Origin: Sinomicrobium kalidii
GTDB taxonomy: Bacteria > Bacteroidota > Bacteroidia > Flavobacteriales > Flavobacteriaceae
Assembly (NCBI RefSeq): GCF_021183825.1
Contig: NZ_CP089211.1
Location: 992,001-1,056,000 of the forward strand
Direction: 5' to 3'
Length of the DNA stretch: 64,000 nt
In this document: piece by piece, positions 8,328 through 17,751 of the stretch
Layout: each line of letters starts with the position of its first letter
Position numbering within the stretch: position 1 is the stretch's first letter
Translations under genes and position numbers: made by a program
Notes under the pieces: model-generated
The model's database searches: none
What the model was told of the DNA's origin: nothing
The model's input: the letters and a program-made list of their open reading frames with translations, nothing else

Positions 8328-9377
8328 TTACAATATAAGCATAGCGTCCCCGTAAGAATAGAACTTATATTTTTCTTTAACCGCTTCCTCATAGGCCTTT
8401 TTGATAAGATCGTGCCCGGCAAAGGCAGAGACCATCATCAGTAAAGTGGATTTCGGGGTGTGGAAATTGGTGACCATACAATCTGCAATACTGAAGTCAT
8501 ACGGAGGAAAGATAAATTTATTGGTCCATCCCTCGTATGCGTTCAGCAGTTTTTCGGACGATACGGAACTTTCAAGGGCACGCATCACCGTAGTTCCAAC
8601 GGCACACACTTTCTTTTTGTTCTGCTTGGCCCCGTTCACTATATTGGCGGCATCTTCGGGAATAAGCAGCTCTTCACTGTCCATTTTATGCTTGGAAAGG
8701 TCTTCCACTTCTACCGGGTTAAACGTTCCGAGCCCCACATGTAAGGTGACTTCGGCAAATTTGGCTCCCTTGATTTCCAGCCTTTTCAAAAGGTGTTTGG
8801 AAAAGTGCAGGCCGGCCGTGGGTGCTGCCACAGCCCCCTCGAACTTGGCGTATATGGTTTGGTAACGTTCTTCGTCTTCGGGCTCTACTTCCCTTTTGAT
8901 GTACTTGGGAAGTGGTGTTTCCCCGAGCTCCTTGAGTTTTCTCCTGAAATCTTCGTACGAACCGTCATAGAGAAAACGAAGGGTGCGCCCCCTGGAGGTG
9001 GTGTTGTCTATAACTTCGGCCACCAGGCTTTCATCATCGCCAAAATAGAGCTTATTCCCTATCCTGATCTTCCTGGCCGGGTCTACCAATACATCCCACA
9101 GGCGTTGTTCCTCGTTGAGCTCACGCAAAAGGAACACTTCTATCCTCGCACCGGTCTTTTCCTTGTTACCGTATAGACGGGCCGGGAATACCTTGGTATT
9201 GTTCAATACCATGACGTCTCCTTCATCAAAATAGTCTATAAGATCCTTGAACATTTTGTGTTCAATAGTGCCTTCTTTTCGGTTTACTACCATTAACCTG
9301 GCTTCGTCCCTGTTTTCTGAAGGATATTCTGCCAGCAATTCCTTCGGGAGATCGAAATTAAAATGAGATAACTTCAT
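8328..9377 (-). CDS. queA: tRNA preQ1(34) S-adenosylmethionine ribosyltransferase-isomerase
   Basis: QueA transfers and isomerises the ribosyl group of SAM onto 7-aminomethyl-7-deazaguanine at tRNA position 34, giving epoxyqueuosine. The 349-residue protein starts [19 protein letters not shown], a typical N-terminus. An upstream in-frame GTG/ATG extension to 9500 runs through GC-rich hairpins and is not part of the protein. Family blocks [32 protein letters not shown] and [12 protein letters not shown] are visible, and [21 protein letters not shown] is near the C-terminus. It lies between the fructosamine-kinase-like gene and rlmN, both on the same strand. Confidence 0.97.
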   Translation of the reverse strand: MKLSHFNFDLPKELLAEYPSENRDEARLMVVNRKEGTIEHKMFKDLIDYFDEGDVMVLNNTKVFPARLYGNKEKTGARIEVFLLRELNEEQRLWDVLVDPARKIRIGNKLYFGDDESLVAEVIDNTTSRGRTLRFLYDGSYEDFRRKLKELGETPLPKYIKREVEPEDEERYQTIYAKFEGAVAAPTAGLHFSKHLLKRLEIKGAKFAEVTLHVGLGTFNPVEVEDLSKHKMDSEELLIPEDAANIVNGAKQNKKKVCAVGTTVMRALESSVSSEKLLNAYEGWTNKFIFPPYDFSIADCMVTNFHTPKSTLLMMVSAFAGHDLIKKAYEEAVKEKYKFYSYGDAMLIL

Positions 9378-9393
9378 GTGTTTGATTTTTTTT

Positions 9394-9446
9394 GCACCGG
9401 TGAGGCCGGTGCCTCTCCTCCCCGCCTTGCCCGCGGGGTTTGCTTC
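9394..9446. other. Two GC-rich hairpins upstream of queA
   Basis: GCACCGG...CCGGTGC is followed by CCCCGC...GCGGGG. Together they form two adjacent stem-loops in the queA leader. They lack T-runs and I see no known riboswitch (for example no preQ1 aptamer consensus). Confidence 0.45.
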
Positions 9447-9558
9447 TTCTGTCTTTTTTACGAAGCTGCAAATATACAACCCCGGAACAGGCGTTGTCAA
9501 GGAAATAACTAAAATTATTTGAAAAACAGGGATGTACTCCGGCCGGTAAGAAAAAAGA

Positions 9559-10404
9559 TCAGGTATACCGGCCTACAATTCTTCGGACACCTTGCAGGTA
9601 ACCCGTACCGAACAGGTTGAGATGTACCAGCAGATAGTAGAGCTGCCACAGGTCCATGCGTTCTTTCCATCCTGCGCACAGGGGAAAGGTTTCATTATAG
9701 GCATCTATCATGGGAGACGGAAACCCGCCGAAAAGGTGCATCATGGCTATATCGGTTTCGCGGTGGGCATAGGCCACCGCCGGGTCTATCAGGCAGGGAT
9801 TGCCGTCCTTGCTTACAAGATAATTCCCTCCCCATAAATCACCGTGTACCAGGGCCGGTGCTTCTTCCGGGATCACAGCTTCCAGGTTTTTATAAAGCGG
9901 AACGGTATCAAAGCGATATCCGAGGTCATGTGCCAGTTTGAACTGGGGTTGCAACCTTTGGGCGACATAAAATTCGGCAGCACGTTTACAATATTCATTA
10001 TACTGCGGCAGGCTGCCTATGTAATTGGAATGTTCAAACCCGAAATTATCCGCCGTATTCCGGTGCAATCCGGCAAGTTGTCGTCCGAAGGCCTCCCAGA
10101 ATCCGGGGCCGGGGTTTCCCGGTTCCATGTATTCCAGTACAAGGTAGGCCGTTCCCCCGGCTGTTCCCTGTTCAATAACGGCAGGGATATGAATGGCCCC
10201 GGTACTGCCCAACACTTCCAGCCCTTCGGCTTCCGCAGGGAACATCCCGGGGTAGCGGGAAGCGCTGTTTAGTTTCACCACAAATTTCCCGGCGGTGGTA
10301 TCCAGCAGGTAGACGTCATTAATATCACCTCCGGAAAGGGGACTTGCCTTCCGTATCTCTGCCTGAAGGGATTGCTGAAGGTTATGTTTGACGGTTTCTG
10401 TCAT
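9559..10404 (-). CDS. Fructosamine kinase family protein
   Basis: This 281-residue protein is related to fructosamine-3-kinase / ketosamine-3-kinase, which phosphorylate sugar adducts on protein lysines and so start deglycation. The aminoglycoside-phosphotransferase-like fold is supported by the catalytic loop HGDLWGGN and the metal-binding [16 protein letters not shown]. An N-terminal lobe contains [11 protein letters not shown] and the nucleotide-binding Lys of FVVKLN. It lies downstream of aroA with a palindromic repeat between them. The real substrate of bacterial members is often unproven; this is a family-level call. Confidence 0.88.
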   Translation of the reverse strand: MTETVKHNLQQSLQAEIRKASPLSGGDINDVYLLDTTAGKFVVKLNSASRYPGMFPAEAEGLEVLGSTGAIHIPAVIEQGTAGGTAYLVLEYMEPGNPGPGFWEAFGRQLAGLHRNTADNFGFEHSNYIGSLPQYNEYCKRAAEFYVAQRLQPQFKLAHDLGYRFDTVPLYKNLEAVIPEEAPALVHGDLWGGNYLVSKDGNPCLIDPAVAYAHRETDIAMMHLFGGFPSPMIDAYNETFPLCAGWKERMDLWQLYYLLVHLNLFGTGYLQGVRRIVGRYT

Positions 10405-10468
10405 ACGATTCCTTTAGAAATACGTCCTGTTTGGAAATCATCTGTTGTATACCGAAAAATCACGTTTT

Positions 10469-10496
10469 GAGACGGACGGACGGCCGTCTCTACGTG
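10469..10496. repeat. Palindromic GAGAC...CGGCCG...GTCTC element (copy a)
   Basis: GAGACGG pairs with CCGTCTC around a CGGACGG centre, with TACGTG on the aroA side. It lies just past the aroA stop codon. It belongs to a family of six in this window. Confidence 0.75.
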
Positions 10497-10501
10497 TTAT
10501 A

Positions 10502-11728
10502 TTATAACGATTCTATTTGGAAATACAATTTTTCCATGTCCTTCCAGAAATCGGGATAGGATTTACCCACAACTTCGGCTTCTTCGATGATAATCGGCAC
10601 TTTCAGTCCCAACGGGGCAAATGCCATGGCCATGCGGTGATCGTTGTATGTAGGAATGGCAATATTTTCCCTGATCGTGGTTGAGGGTTCCAGGAACAGC
10701 TCGGCATCGGTCACCTTTATGGATGCTCCCAGTTTGGTCAATTCCGTTTTCAGGGCTTCCAGCCTGTCGGTTTCCTTGATCTTCAGGGTGTGCAGCCCGG
10801 TAAGGTGACACCCCCATCCCAAACCGAAACAGGTCACGGCTATGGTCTGGGCAATATCCGGAGCATTGGCCAGGTCGAAATTAATAGGTTCGGAAGGCTT
10901 AATTTCTTTTTTTGTCAGGGTAATGGTATTGCCGTTAAAGGTAGTCTCCACTCCAAAACTCCTGTACAGTTCCGTCAGGACACTGTCGCCCTGAAGGCTG
11001 GATGCCTTGTAGGCCGACAGGGCTATTTCCGTACCTTCTTCGCACAGTGCGGCTATACTGTAAAAATAGGAAGCCGAACTCCAGTCCGATTCTACCGTAA
11101 GGGTTGCGGGGGCTATTTCTTCCCTGGGATATACATTTATCACATGGCCTTCAAAACAGGTTTTCACCCCTATTTCATTCAACAGGGCCAGGGTCATTTT
11201 TATGTAGGGTACGGAGGTTATTTTTCCTTCCAGGGTAAGTTCCAGTCCGTTGGGTAATTTCGGTGCTACCAGCAACAGGGCAGAAATATACTGACTGCTT
11301 ACATTGGCCTGTAACGACACCTTGTTTTTTTCCAGTCGTTTTCCGTGTATTCTTAACGGCGGGTACCCTTCTTCCTGTGTATATGTAATTTCCGCACCGA
11401 GCTGTTTCAGGGCATCGACGAGTATTTTTATCGGGCGTTCCGTCATTCTTTCAGACCCGGTAAGGACAACTTCCCTTCCTTCACGGGTAGCAAAAAAGGC
11501 GGTCAAAAAGCGCATGGCCGTTCCGGCGTGGTGGATATCGGCTATGGCAGCATCCGTAGTCAATGCTTTTTGCATGACTTCGGAATCGTCAGAATTGGAA
11601 AGGTTTTCTATTTTCAGCTGCGGATACAGGGCCTGTAACAATAACAAACGGTTGGATTCGCTTTTGGAACCGGTGATACGGATGTCACCTGCAATTTTAG
11701 TCCGGGGATTGGATATTTTGATATTCAT
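10502..11728 (-). CDS. aroA: 3-phosphoshikimate 1-carboxyvinyltransferase (EPSP synthase)
   Basis: The enzyme joins shikimate-3-phosphate and phosphoenolpyruvate to EPSP, the sixth shikimate step and the target of glyphosate. The 408-residue protein from the ATG at 11728 starts MNIKISNP. A GTG seven codons upstream lies inside a palindromic repeat and is unlikely to be used. GSKSESNR (20-27), HAGTAMRFLTAF, SSASYFYSI, KETDRLEAL and YNDHRMAMAF are standard EPSP synthase motifs. It follows the MazG-like gene on the same strand and so belongs to the aromatic gene run that begins with pheA. Confidence 0.97.
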   Translation of the reverse strand: MNIKISNPRTKIAGDIRITGSKSESNRLLLLQALYPQLKIENLSNSDDSEVMQKALTTDAAIADIHHAGTAMRFLTAFFATREGREVVLTGSERMTERPIKILVDALKQLGAEITYTQEEGYPPLRIHGKRLEKNKVSLQANVSSQYISALLLVAPKLPNGLELTLEGKITSVPYIKMTLALLNEIGVKTCFEGHVINVYPREEIAPATLTVESDWSSASYFYSIAALCEEGTEIALSAYKASSLQGDSVLTELYRSFGVETTFNGNTITLTKKEIKPSEPINFDLANAPDIAQTIAVTCFGLGWGCHLTGLHTLKIKETDRLEALKTELTKLGASIKVTDAELFLEPSTTIRENIAIPTYNDHRMAMAFAPLGLKVPIIIEEAEVVGKSYPDFWKDMEKLYFQIESL

Positions 11729-11744
11729 TGATCTTTCGGCTATA

Positions 11745-11762
11745 GACACACGGCCGTGTGTC
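11745..11762. repeat. Palindromic CGGCCG-centred element (copy b)
   Basis: A perfect 18-base palindrome (GACACACGG and its complement) is followed by GCTACA. It is 17 bases past the stop of the MazG-like gene and upstream of aroA. Confidence 0.8.
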
Positions 11763-11778
11763 GCTACATATTATTTTA

Positions 11779-12105
11779 TTATTTTAATTTTTCGTTGTTA
11801 TGGTGGCGGTCGTGGTCGCGTTTGGTCTTTTTGTCCATTTTTTTGTCAAAGGCGGCCTGTAAATCTATGCCTGTCTGATTGGCCAGGCACAGGACCACGA
11901 ATACCACATCGGCCAGTTCTTCTCCCAGATCCTTCTCCTTATCGCTTTCCTTTTCACTCTGCTCTCCGTATCTCCGGGCAATGATCCGGGCTACCTCACC
12001 TACCTCCTCGGTAAGCTGGGCCATATTGGTAAGTTCATTGAAATAACGGACCCCGTGTTCCTTGATCCATATATCGACTTCTTCCTGGGCGTTTTTTAAG
12101 TGCAT
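11779..12105 (-). CDS. MazG-like nucleotide pyrophosphohydrolase
   Basis: This small (108-residue) all-alpha NTP pyrophosphatase is of the MazG/dCTPase type. The metal-binding motifs are EEVGEVAR and, about 25 residues later, EELADVVF, matching the EExxE...ExxD pattern. Members hydrolyse non-canonical or excess nucleotides to monophosphates. The C-terminus is a charged His/Lys-rich tail (KKTKRDHDRHHNNEK). It lies 3 bases from the stop of the downstream-coded DUF3857 gene, so it is probably cotranscribed with it and with aroA. Confidence 0.9.
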   Translation of the reverse strand: MHLKNAQEEVDIWIKEHGVRYFNELTNMAQLTEEVGEVARIIARRYGEQSEKESDKEKDLGEELADVVFVVLCLANQTGIDLQAAFDKKMDKKTKRDHDRHHNNEKLK

Positions 12106-12108
12106 TGT

Positions 12109-14133
12109 TTATATTTTGGTTAAAACTATTTTTTCCGTTTCCTTTTCTACCAGTTGTTTATAAAATTCCCTGACCGCACCGTAATATACCGGTGATAATA
12201 CGGCCGAGTTCATTTCGGTCTGGACCATTACCTGGATCATGGCCCCGGACCGGGTAATGTTAAACAAAAACGATCCCATATTATCCGGTAAGACCAGCCG
12301 TGCAGGTTCGGGGAGTACCTCTGCCTCATAACCGGAAGGGATTTTTATATTGACCATGTATTTATCTGCCCAGGGATAGGAAAAATCTATGGGGTATTCC
12401 CTTTTATCCAGCTTGAACGGGTTTTCTTCCGTTGTGAAAAACAACATGGGTGAAAGATATACCTTATCTCCGATAACATCGCAAGCGTTCTCCTTGGAAA
12501 AACTATAGGTTTCCTCCAGGGGCTTGCCTATGTTGTCCTTATTTTTCAGTTCGTATTCCGACACTTCCATGCCGTTAAATGTGTTCTCAAGGTGCTCCAG
12601 GTATTCTTCCTCGTCTACGGAATAGTATTTCTGCCGGAACGCCAGGGCATGGTGATCGGTGAATTTCTTACGTATTTTCCCCTCGGCCATACCCTCCGGT
12701 GATATGATGTAATTAACAGACACATATTCCTTTGAGACTTCACGAGGCGACAAACTGATTTCCTCGGAGGTACCATCTTTCTTTATCAATCTCCCGTTCC
12801 AGTTATGTGTTCTGGAGGGCAGGATACCCGGCGTACTGAACTTATCGGTCGCGTCCATCAGTATATGGCCGTCTTCGTGGGTTACCGCACTGACTACATA
12901 ATTAAACCCTTCCCTTGTGGGAAACAACGGGATACCGTTGGAGCGGGTACTTACCAGTACGGGATTGGCATCCAGGCCGGCATGACGGAGCATCGCGGTA
13001 AGCATCAGGTTGATCTCGGCCACATTCCCCACTTTTTCCTTATAGGCTTTCCGGACACCATCATCGCAATAATATCCAAAATAACCGTTCCAGTTCATCC
13101 TGGATTTCACATGACCAAAAACAAGGGCTATCTTTTGCAAGGGATCAGACACTCCTGCCAGCAATGATTCCAGATCGTTTTCAAAATAACCGGTTTTTTT
13201 AACCTCATTTCCGAAATCAGGGGTGTTGTAGATGCGCTTGGCTACATCCTTCCATGTTGAAGAATAATACTCTATGGTAGAATTCGGAAACTTTACGTAT
13301 TGCAATTCATATTTTATGGCCGACCTGTAATTGTCAATATTATTGACATAGGGTTCTTCTTTAAGCGCGGGTATATTTTCCTGGTTTATGGTATATACAT
13401 TTGTGGTGTAATCTATTTTATTGTTGCTGTAGTTCGTTTGCACAGCACCAAATCCACCCCCTCCGCTTCGTTGTTTATTGGTAAAGTTAATAGTTCCCCT
13501 TTTAGTTGATGAGCTGATCTGAAAAGGATAATATCCTTTCATCAGGGGTTTAAAGTTAAAATATTCCGGGGTTTCTACCTGCGCTTCTATTTTTTTGACC
13601 GGGATGTCATATTGCAATGCGATCTCATCCATATTTCCCAGGAATGGGGAATTCAGGTGATAGGTCAGTTCTATAACGGAACCGGGTTTTATATCGGGCA
13701 TCGTAAACTTGGTACTGCTCCAGTACCTGGATTCTTCATTTTCAAACACGTTGCTCCGTTTTAATTTGGTTTCTTCTATCTTACCGTTGTTCAGGTTATA
13801 GGTTACTGCTTTTAAGCCAGCTACTTTTTCCTCATCGCCCCCGGACGGTGTATAGCGCATTATCTTTTTGGTGGCATAGTCAAATCCTTCCCGGGTATAC
13901 AGCTTGATGCGTTCCTGCACATCGGTAACCAGCTCAAACCCCGTATTTCTGGTATACCGGTAATACACCCTGGTCTTTTTATACAGGATGGCCGCATTTG
14001 CCGAGGAATCCTGCGGACAAAATTTTTCTTTCAGTTCCTCTTCGGATACTTTTCCGAACTTATAGTTCTGGGAAAAGAGCGGGTTAAAGTTAAGGATACT
14101 TAAAAACAAAAAGCACAGTAAAATTCTTTTCAT
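12109..14133 (-). CDS. DUF3857 / transglutaminase-like protein, active site lost
   Basis: This exported 674-residue protein has a signal peptide (MKRILLCFLFLSILNFNPLFSQ). The order is an N-terminal DUF3857 domain (~40-250), a transglutaminase-like domain (~280-430) and a C-terminal beta domain. Compared with the adjacent paralogue, the position of the catalytic Cys is Val371 (VGNVAEINLML) and that of the catalytic His is Tyr412 (FNYVVSAV); only Asp427 remains. It should therefore not act as a cysteine protease or transglutaminase. The tandem arrangement with an intact paralogue suggests a paired periplasmic role, but its function is unknown. Confidence 0.88.
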   Translation of the reverse strand: MKRILLCFLFLSILNFNPLFSQNYKFGKVSEEELKEKFCPQDSSANAAILYKKTRVYYRYTRNTGFELVTDVQERIKLYTREGFDYATKKIMRYTPSGGDEEKVAGLKAVTYNLNNGKIEETKLKRSNVFENEESRYWSSTKFTMPDIKPGSVIELTYHLNSPFLGNMDEIALQYDIPVKKIEAQVETPEYFNFKPLMKGYYPFQISSSTKRGTINFTNKQRSGGGGFGAVQTNYSNNKIDYTTNVYTINQENIPALKEEPYVNNIDNYRSAIKYELQYVKFPNSTIEYYSSTWKDVAKRIYNTPDFGNEVKKTGYFENDLESLLAGVSDPLQKIALVFGHVKSRMNWNGYFGYYCDDGVRKAYKEKVGNVAEINLMLTAMLRHAGLDANPVLVSTRSNGIPLFPTREGFNYVVSAVTHEDGHILMDATDKFSTPGILPSRTHNWNGRLIKKDGTSEEISLSPREVSKEYVSVNYIISPEGMAEGKIRKKFTDHHALAFRQKYYSVDEEEYLEHLENTFNGMEVSEYELKNKDNIGKPLEETYSFSKENACDVIGDKVYLSPMLFFTTEENPFKLDKREYPIDFSYPWADKYMVNIKIPSGYEAEVLPEPARLVLPDNMGSFLFNITRSGAMIQVMVQTEMNSAVLSPVYYGAVREFYKQLVEKETEKIVLTKI

Positions 14134-14163
14134 AACGGTGGGTTTTGTATTAGTGTAAGGTGA

Positions 14164-16077
14164 TTATTGCTTTAACAATACGATTTTCGACCGGTCCGTA
14201 CGCGCCACTTTTTTCCGGAAATCCCTGTAGGCTTCATAATCTTCTGCCGGATAGGTACCGCCCCGTATTTTCAAATGGCGTTTGTAGGTGATGGTGTTAT
14301 CACCGGTTTTGGCCAGTTCGATACCGTATTCCCCGAACTTATTTTCGAGTGACAGTCCCTCGGGCATGGCCTCTACTTTATAACCTTCGGGAAGGTGTAC
14401 CACAAATTCGTCTTCGTCCAGGTAGCCCCGGTCTATCCGTAGCGGAAGTTTTCTGTTCCGGTAACGATCGGGTACAAAGCTGTTCCGATTAAAGGCATTG
14501 ACTACAAAAAGGAGCCTGTCGCCACTCCGGGATGCATAGCCGGAAGCCTCGATGTCCACTGCTTCGGTAAACTCCACGGCTTCCTTGTCATTTTCAAATT
14601 TATAACCATTAACAATCAGATTATTAACACCACTCCAGTATTGCTTATAGCCTTCTACAATGTCTTTTTCCGGTTGCTTTTCCCGGTATATCCTACGGTC
14701 GTACTGGATTCCTTTTGTAATGATCTCTACATTACCGCGTATTGCTCCTTCGATATCGAGATAATAATCGGCCCCGGTATGCTGGTAGTTATTTTCATTT
14801 TCGTACGCTACCGTACGTACAATTTCTCCTCCCTCCGGTTTCATGACGAGCACATTCCGGTCGTCGGTAAAATCGCCTATAAAACCAAACGGATGGATCT
14901 GGCTGGTGCAGTCAATCCACACCATTTTATCATCGTTTGGTATCCCCAGGATCACGTGATTACCCTGGGCCAGTGATGCAAAATCGGGCTCCAGCCCCAT
15001 CTTTTCATTCCCCGCCTCCACATGAGTATAGTAGGATGTTACCCCCACAAGGTCCAGGAGCCCCCTGGTGTAATTGGACAGCCCTTTACAATCGCCGTAT
15101 TTTACCCGGTCTACTTCTGCTGCAGTGATGGGTTGCAAGCCTCCTATACCAACCTGTACGCTTACATATCTCGTATTGTCCTGAACGTATTTGTACACTA
15201 TTTCCGCCTTTTCCAACGGGTCTTCCACACCGGCTACCAATGCTTTTACTTTTCGGGCCGTAGCTTCCGGGATCTTGTCCCGGCCTTTCAGTATTTTTTC
15301 ATACATCCACCTGCCCAGCTCTTCCCAGTTTTCTGCTTTTCCGTCATAGCCGTTCACGTGAAACCTGTCGAGGGCGATCATCAGTTTCGGGGCAAACTCA
15401 GGAAATGCAGGGCTCAATGCTTCCTTTTCTATCGCCGGGAGCAGTTTTCCGGAAAATTCAATGCCTTCTCCGGTCTCCGTTTTCCTTATCCCGTACTCAG
15501 AAAAGTGTTTTTCCCTGAACCTGGGGGTGAACTCCGCTTTGTCATACACCAGCCGGTAATGACTTTCTTCGGTACTCACATTATAGCCGTCCAGAAAATA
15601 CCACGAAGGGACGACCCCGGTATTGGGCGTTCGCACTTCATAACTGAACTCCATTGTATACGGATAAGTTGTAGGGGTATAATCCAGGTAAAGTATCCTG
15701 GAATCAGAATACAGGGTCCCGTTAGTCACTGCACTGACATCCTTGAAGTCCTTTTCCTTAAACTTATTTATTTCTTTACCGAAGGCATCGTAAACCACAG
15801 CATTTACACGCTTCACCTTCCGGTTATCATCATACCTCACTACGGCGTGTACATGCTTGTTACCCTTTTTATTCATCACCGTCACGATGCGTTTCAGGCT
15901 GATCGTCATATTTTTTTGCGAGGCTATTTCCACCTGCATTTCGTCCAGGCGGACAATGGCATCGGCATCTTCGGTAAGTCCGTTATCCGGAAACACGGCC
16001 AGATATTTTTCGGACTGAGCTTTTGCGAGAATTGAACAGAGGGAAAAAAACAGGGTGAGACAGGTGTTGGCATTCAT
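14164..16077 (-). CDS. DUF3857 / transglutaminase-like protein, intact triad
   Basis: This 637-residue exported protein has an N-terminal signal peptide ending near SILAKAQ. DUF3857 occupies roughly residues 40-210 and the transglutaminase core roughly 250-400. The catalytic triad is readable: Cys330 in YGDCKGLS, His374 in GNHVILGI and Asp389 in WIDCTS. A C-terminal beta-rich region follows. It is immediately upstream (30 bases) of the catalytically degenerate paralogue. Family members are periplasmic and of unproven substrate; a peptidase, transglutaminase or peptide-binding role is possible. Confidence 0.9.
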   Translation of the reverse strand: MNANTCLTLFFSLCSILAKAQSEKYLAVFPDNGLTEDADAIVRLDEMQVEIASQKNMTISLKRIVTVMNKKGNKHVHAVVRYDDNRKVKRVNAVVYDAFGKEINKFKEKDFKDVSAVTNGTLYSDSRILYLDYTPTTYPYTMEFSYEVRTPNTGVVPSWYFLDGYNVSTEESHYRLVYDKAEFTPRFREKHFSEYGIRKTETGEGIEFSGKLLPAIEKEALSPAFPEFAPKLMIALDRFHVNGYDGKAENWEELGRWMYEKILKGRDKIPEATARKVKALVAGVEDPLEKAEIVYKYVQDNTRYVSVQVGIGGLQPITAAEVDRVKYGDCKGLSNYTRGLLDLVGVTSYYTHVEAGNEKMGLEPDFASLAQGNHVILGIPNDDKMVWIDCTSQIHPFGFIGDFTDDRNVLVMKPEGGEIVRTVAYENENNYQHTGADYYLDIEGAIRGNVEIITKGIQYDRRIYREKQPEKDIVEGYKQYWSGVNNLIVNGYKFENDKEAVEFTEAVDIEASGYASRSGDRLLFVVNAFNRNSFVPDRYRNRKLPLRIDRGYLDEDEFVVHLPEGYKVEAMPEGLSLENKFGEYGIELAKTGDNTITYKRHLKIRGGTYPAEDYEAYRDFRKKVARTDRSKIVLLKQ

Positions 16078-16217
16078 GGTTTTACAATCTGCTTTTTTGT
16101 TAAAACTTTCTAAAAATAGAAAAAATCGAAGAGAAGGTTATCCGATTTACACATAAATACCTGTTCTTGACATCAAACGAAAAACAATTCCCTGACGTCT
16201 TGCAGGAAAACACTTGT

Positions 16218-16670
16218 TTATTCCCTGTTTTTCGTATCTATGATTATAGTAACAGGGCCATCATTGACAAGGGCCACTTTCATATCGGCCCCGAACTCGC
16301 CTGTCCCCACACTTTTACCCAGGTCTTCCCCGATTTGTTTGACAAATGTTTCATACAGCGGAACGGATACCTCCGGTTTGGCAGCCCTGATGTACGAAGG
16401 GCGGTTTCCTTTTTTGGTGGAGGCATGCAGGGTAAACTGGCTTACCACAATAATGTCTCCATCACTGTCGGCAACCGACTTGTTCATAACATTGTTTTCG
16501 TCATTAAATATCCTGAGGTTGACTATTTTTCGCGACAGCCAGGTTATATCTTCTGTAGTATCGGCACCTTCAATTCCAAGGAGGACCAACAGTCCTGTTT
16601 TTATGGACGATCTTGTCGTTCCGTCTATAGTTACGCTTGCTTCTTTAACACGTTGTATTACTGCACGCAT
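16218..16670 (-). CDS. dtd: D-aminoacyl-tRNA deacylase
   Basis: Dtd removes D-amino acids (and glycine) mischarged on tRNA. The 150-residue length is standard. MRAVIQRVKEASV is the usual N-terminus. The conserved SQFTLHA motif and the Gly-Pro motif (NDGPVTI), which build the chiral-proofreading site, are both present. It lies 11 bases downstream of rsgA on the same strand, so the two are probably cotranscribed. Both are translation-quality genes placed inside the aromatic gene run. Confidence 0.97.
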   Translation of the reverse strand: MRAVIQRVKEASVTIDGTTRSSIKTGLLVLLGIEGADTTEDITWLSRKIVNLRIFNDENNVMNKSVADSDGDIIVVSQFTLHASTKKGNRPSYIRAAKPEVSVPLYETFVKQIGEDLGKSVGTGEFGADMKVALVNDGPVTIIIDTKNRE

Positions 16671-16681
16671 ATTTTTCCATA

Positions 16682-17629
16682 TTATTCTTCTCCGTAAATA
16701 TCGGTACGGTAATTTTCTTCCTTGCCTTCCAGTATCTGTAAATAGCTTTTATACCTGCTCCAGGGGATCTCTCCGTCTTCCAGGGCTTGTTTTACGGCAC
16801 AATGCGGTTCGTCCACATGCAGGCAATTATTGAACCGGCACTCCCCTTTCCGGGCAAAAAATTCGGGAAAATAGTCGCCTATCTCTTCTTTTTCCATATC
16901 AATAATGCCAAACCCTTTGATCCCGGGAGTGTCTATAATCCTGGTATCGTCAAAACCGAGATCGAACATTTCCGCAAATGTGGTGGTATGCTGGCCCTGT
17001 CTGTGTTGTTCGGAAAGTTCGGCAGTCCTGAGGTTCAGGCCGGGTTCTATGCTATTCACCAAAGTGGATTTTCCCACTCCGGAATGACCGGAGAACATAC
17101 TTACTTTCCCCCGCATCAATTCTTTTACCTTATCCGTATTTTTCCCGGTGACCGCAGACACGCCAATACATTCATACCCCACCTGACGGTACATGTTTGC
17201 CAGGTATTTTACTTCCAGCAACTCTTCATCATCGTATTGATCGGCCTTATTAAAAAGCAATACCGCCTTGATGTCATAAGCCTCGGCCGTGACCAGGAAA
17301 CGATCGATAAAAGTAGTGAGGGTGAGCGGATTCTTCAGGGTAACCAGCAAAAAGACCAGGTCTATATTCGCCGCTATGATATGTTTTTGCTTCGACAGGT
17401 TTACCGACCTGCGTACAATGTAGTTTCTCCTGTCGTGAATACGTGTGATGATCCCGGTGTCGGCATTCGTTTCGGGCTCAAAGTCCACTACATCACCCAC
17501 CGCAACCGGGCTCGTACTTTTTATTCCTTTTATACGGAATTTCCCCTTGATCCTGCAATCGAATAACCGACCTTCATCGGTTTTTACCGCGTACCAACTG
17601 CCGGTAGATTTATAAACTGTTCCTGTCAT
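16682..17629 (-). CDS. rsgA: Ribosome small-subunit-dependent GTPase A
   Basis: RsgA is a circularly permuted GTPase that checks late 30S maturation. The protein has about 315 residues, beginning MTGTVYKSTGSWYAVK (the ATG two codons upstream is also possible). An N-terminal OB domain is followed by G4 (NKAD), then G1 (GHSGVGKST), then G3 (DTPGIKGFG), the permuted order diagnostic of the family. A C-terminal zinc site reads C-RFNN-C-L-H-VDEPH-C. It follows the DAHP synthase gene with a 10-bp stem-loop repeat between them. Confidence 0.97.
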   Translation of the reverse strand: MTGTVYKSTGSWYAVKTDEGRLFDCRIKGKFRIKGIKSTSPVAVGDVVDFEPETNADTGIITRIHDRRNYIVRRSVNLSKQKHIIAANIDLVFLLVTLKNPLTLTTFIDRFLVTAEAYDIKAVLLFNKADQYDDEELLEVKYLANMYRQVGYECIGVSAVTGKNTDKVKELMRGKVSMFSGHSGVGKSTLVNSIEPGLNLRTAELSEQHRQGQHTTTFAEMFDLGFDDTRIIDTPGIKGFGIIDMEKEEIGDYFPEFFARKGECRFNNCLHVDEPHCAVKQALEDGEIPWSRYKSYLQILEGKEENYRTDIYGEE

Positions 17630-17656
17630 AGGCATTGAAAAGGGCTTCCGAAAATT

Positions 17657-17688
17657 GCTGTCACCCCTCGACTCCGCTCGGGGTGACA
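17657..17688. repeat. Stem-loop repeat (GAGCGGAGTCGAGG type)
   Basis: CTGTCACCCC pairs with GGGGTGACAG around a TCGACTCCGCTC loop. This resembles the short dispersed repeats with a GAGCGNAGTCGA core seen in many genomes. It lies between the DAHP synthase stop and rsgA; a divergent relative is at 34303-34331. Confidence 0.7.
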
Positions 17689-17751
17689 GGTTATATAATT
17701 TCCGGATATTCCCCGAAATATTAATTACGAAAATTTGTATTGCTTACAAAT

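Noticed and set aside
9378..9500. Longer N-terminus for QueA
   Set aside because: The extra codons read through two GC-rich hairpins and are not QueA-like; ATG 9377 fits homologues.
15022..16035. 337-codon plus-strand frame
   Set aside because: Antisense to the DUF3857 protein with intact triad; no domain features and skewed composition.
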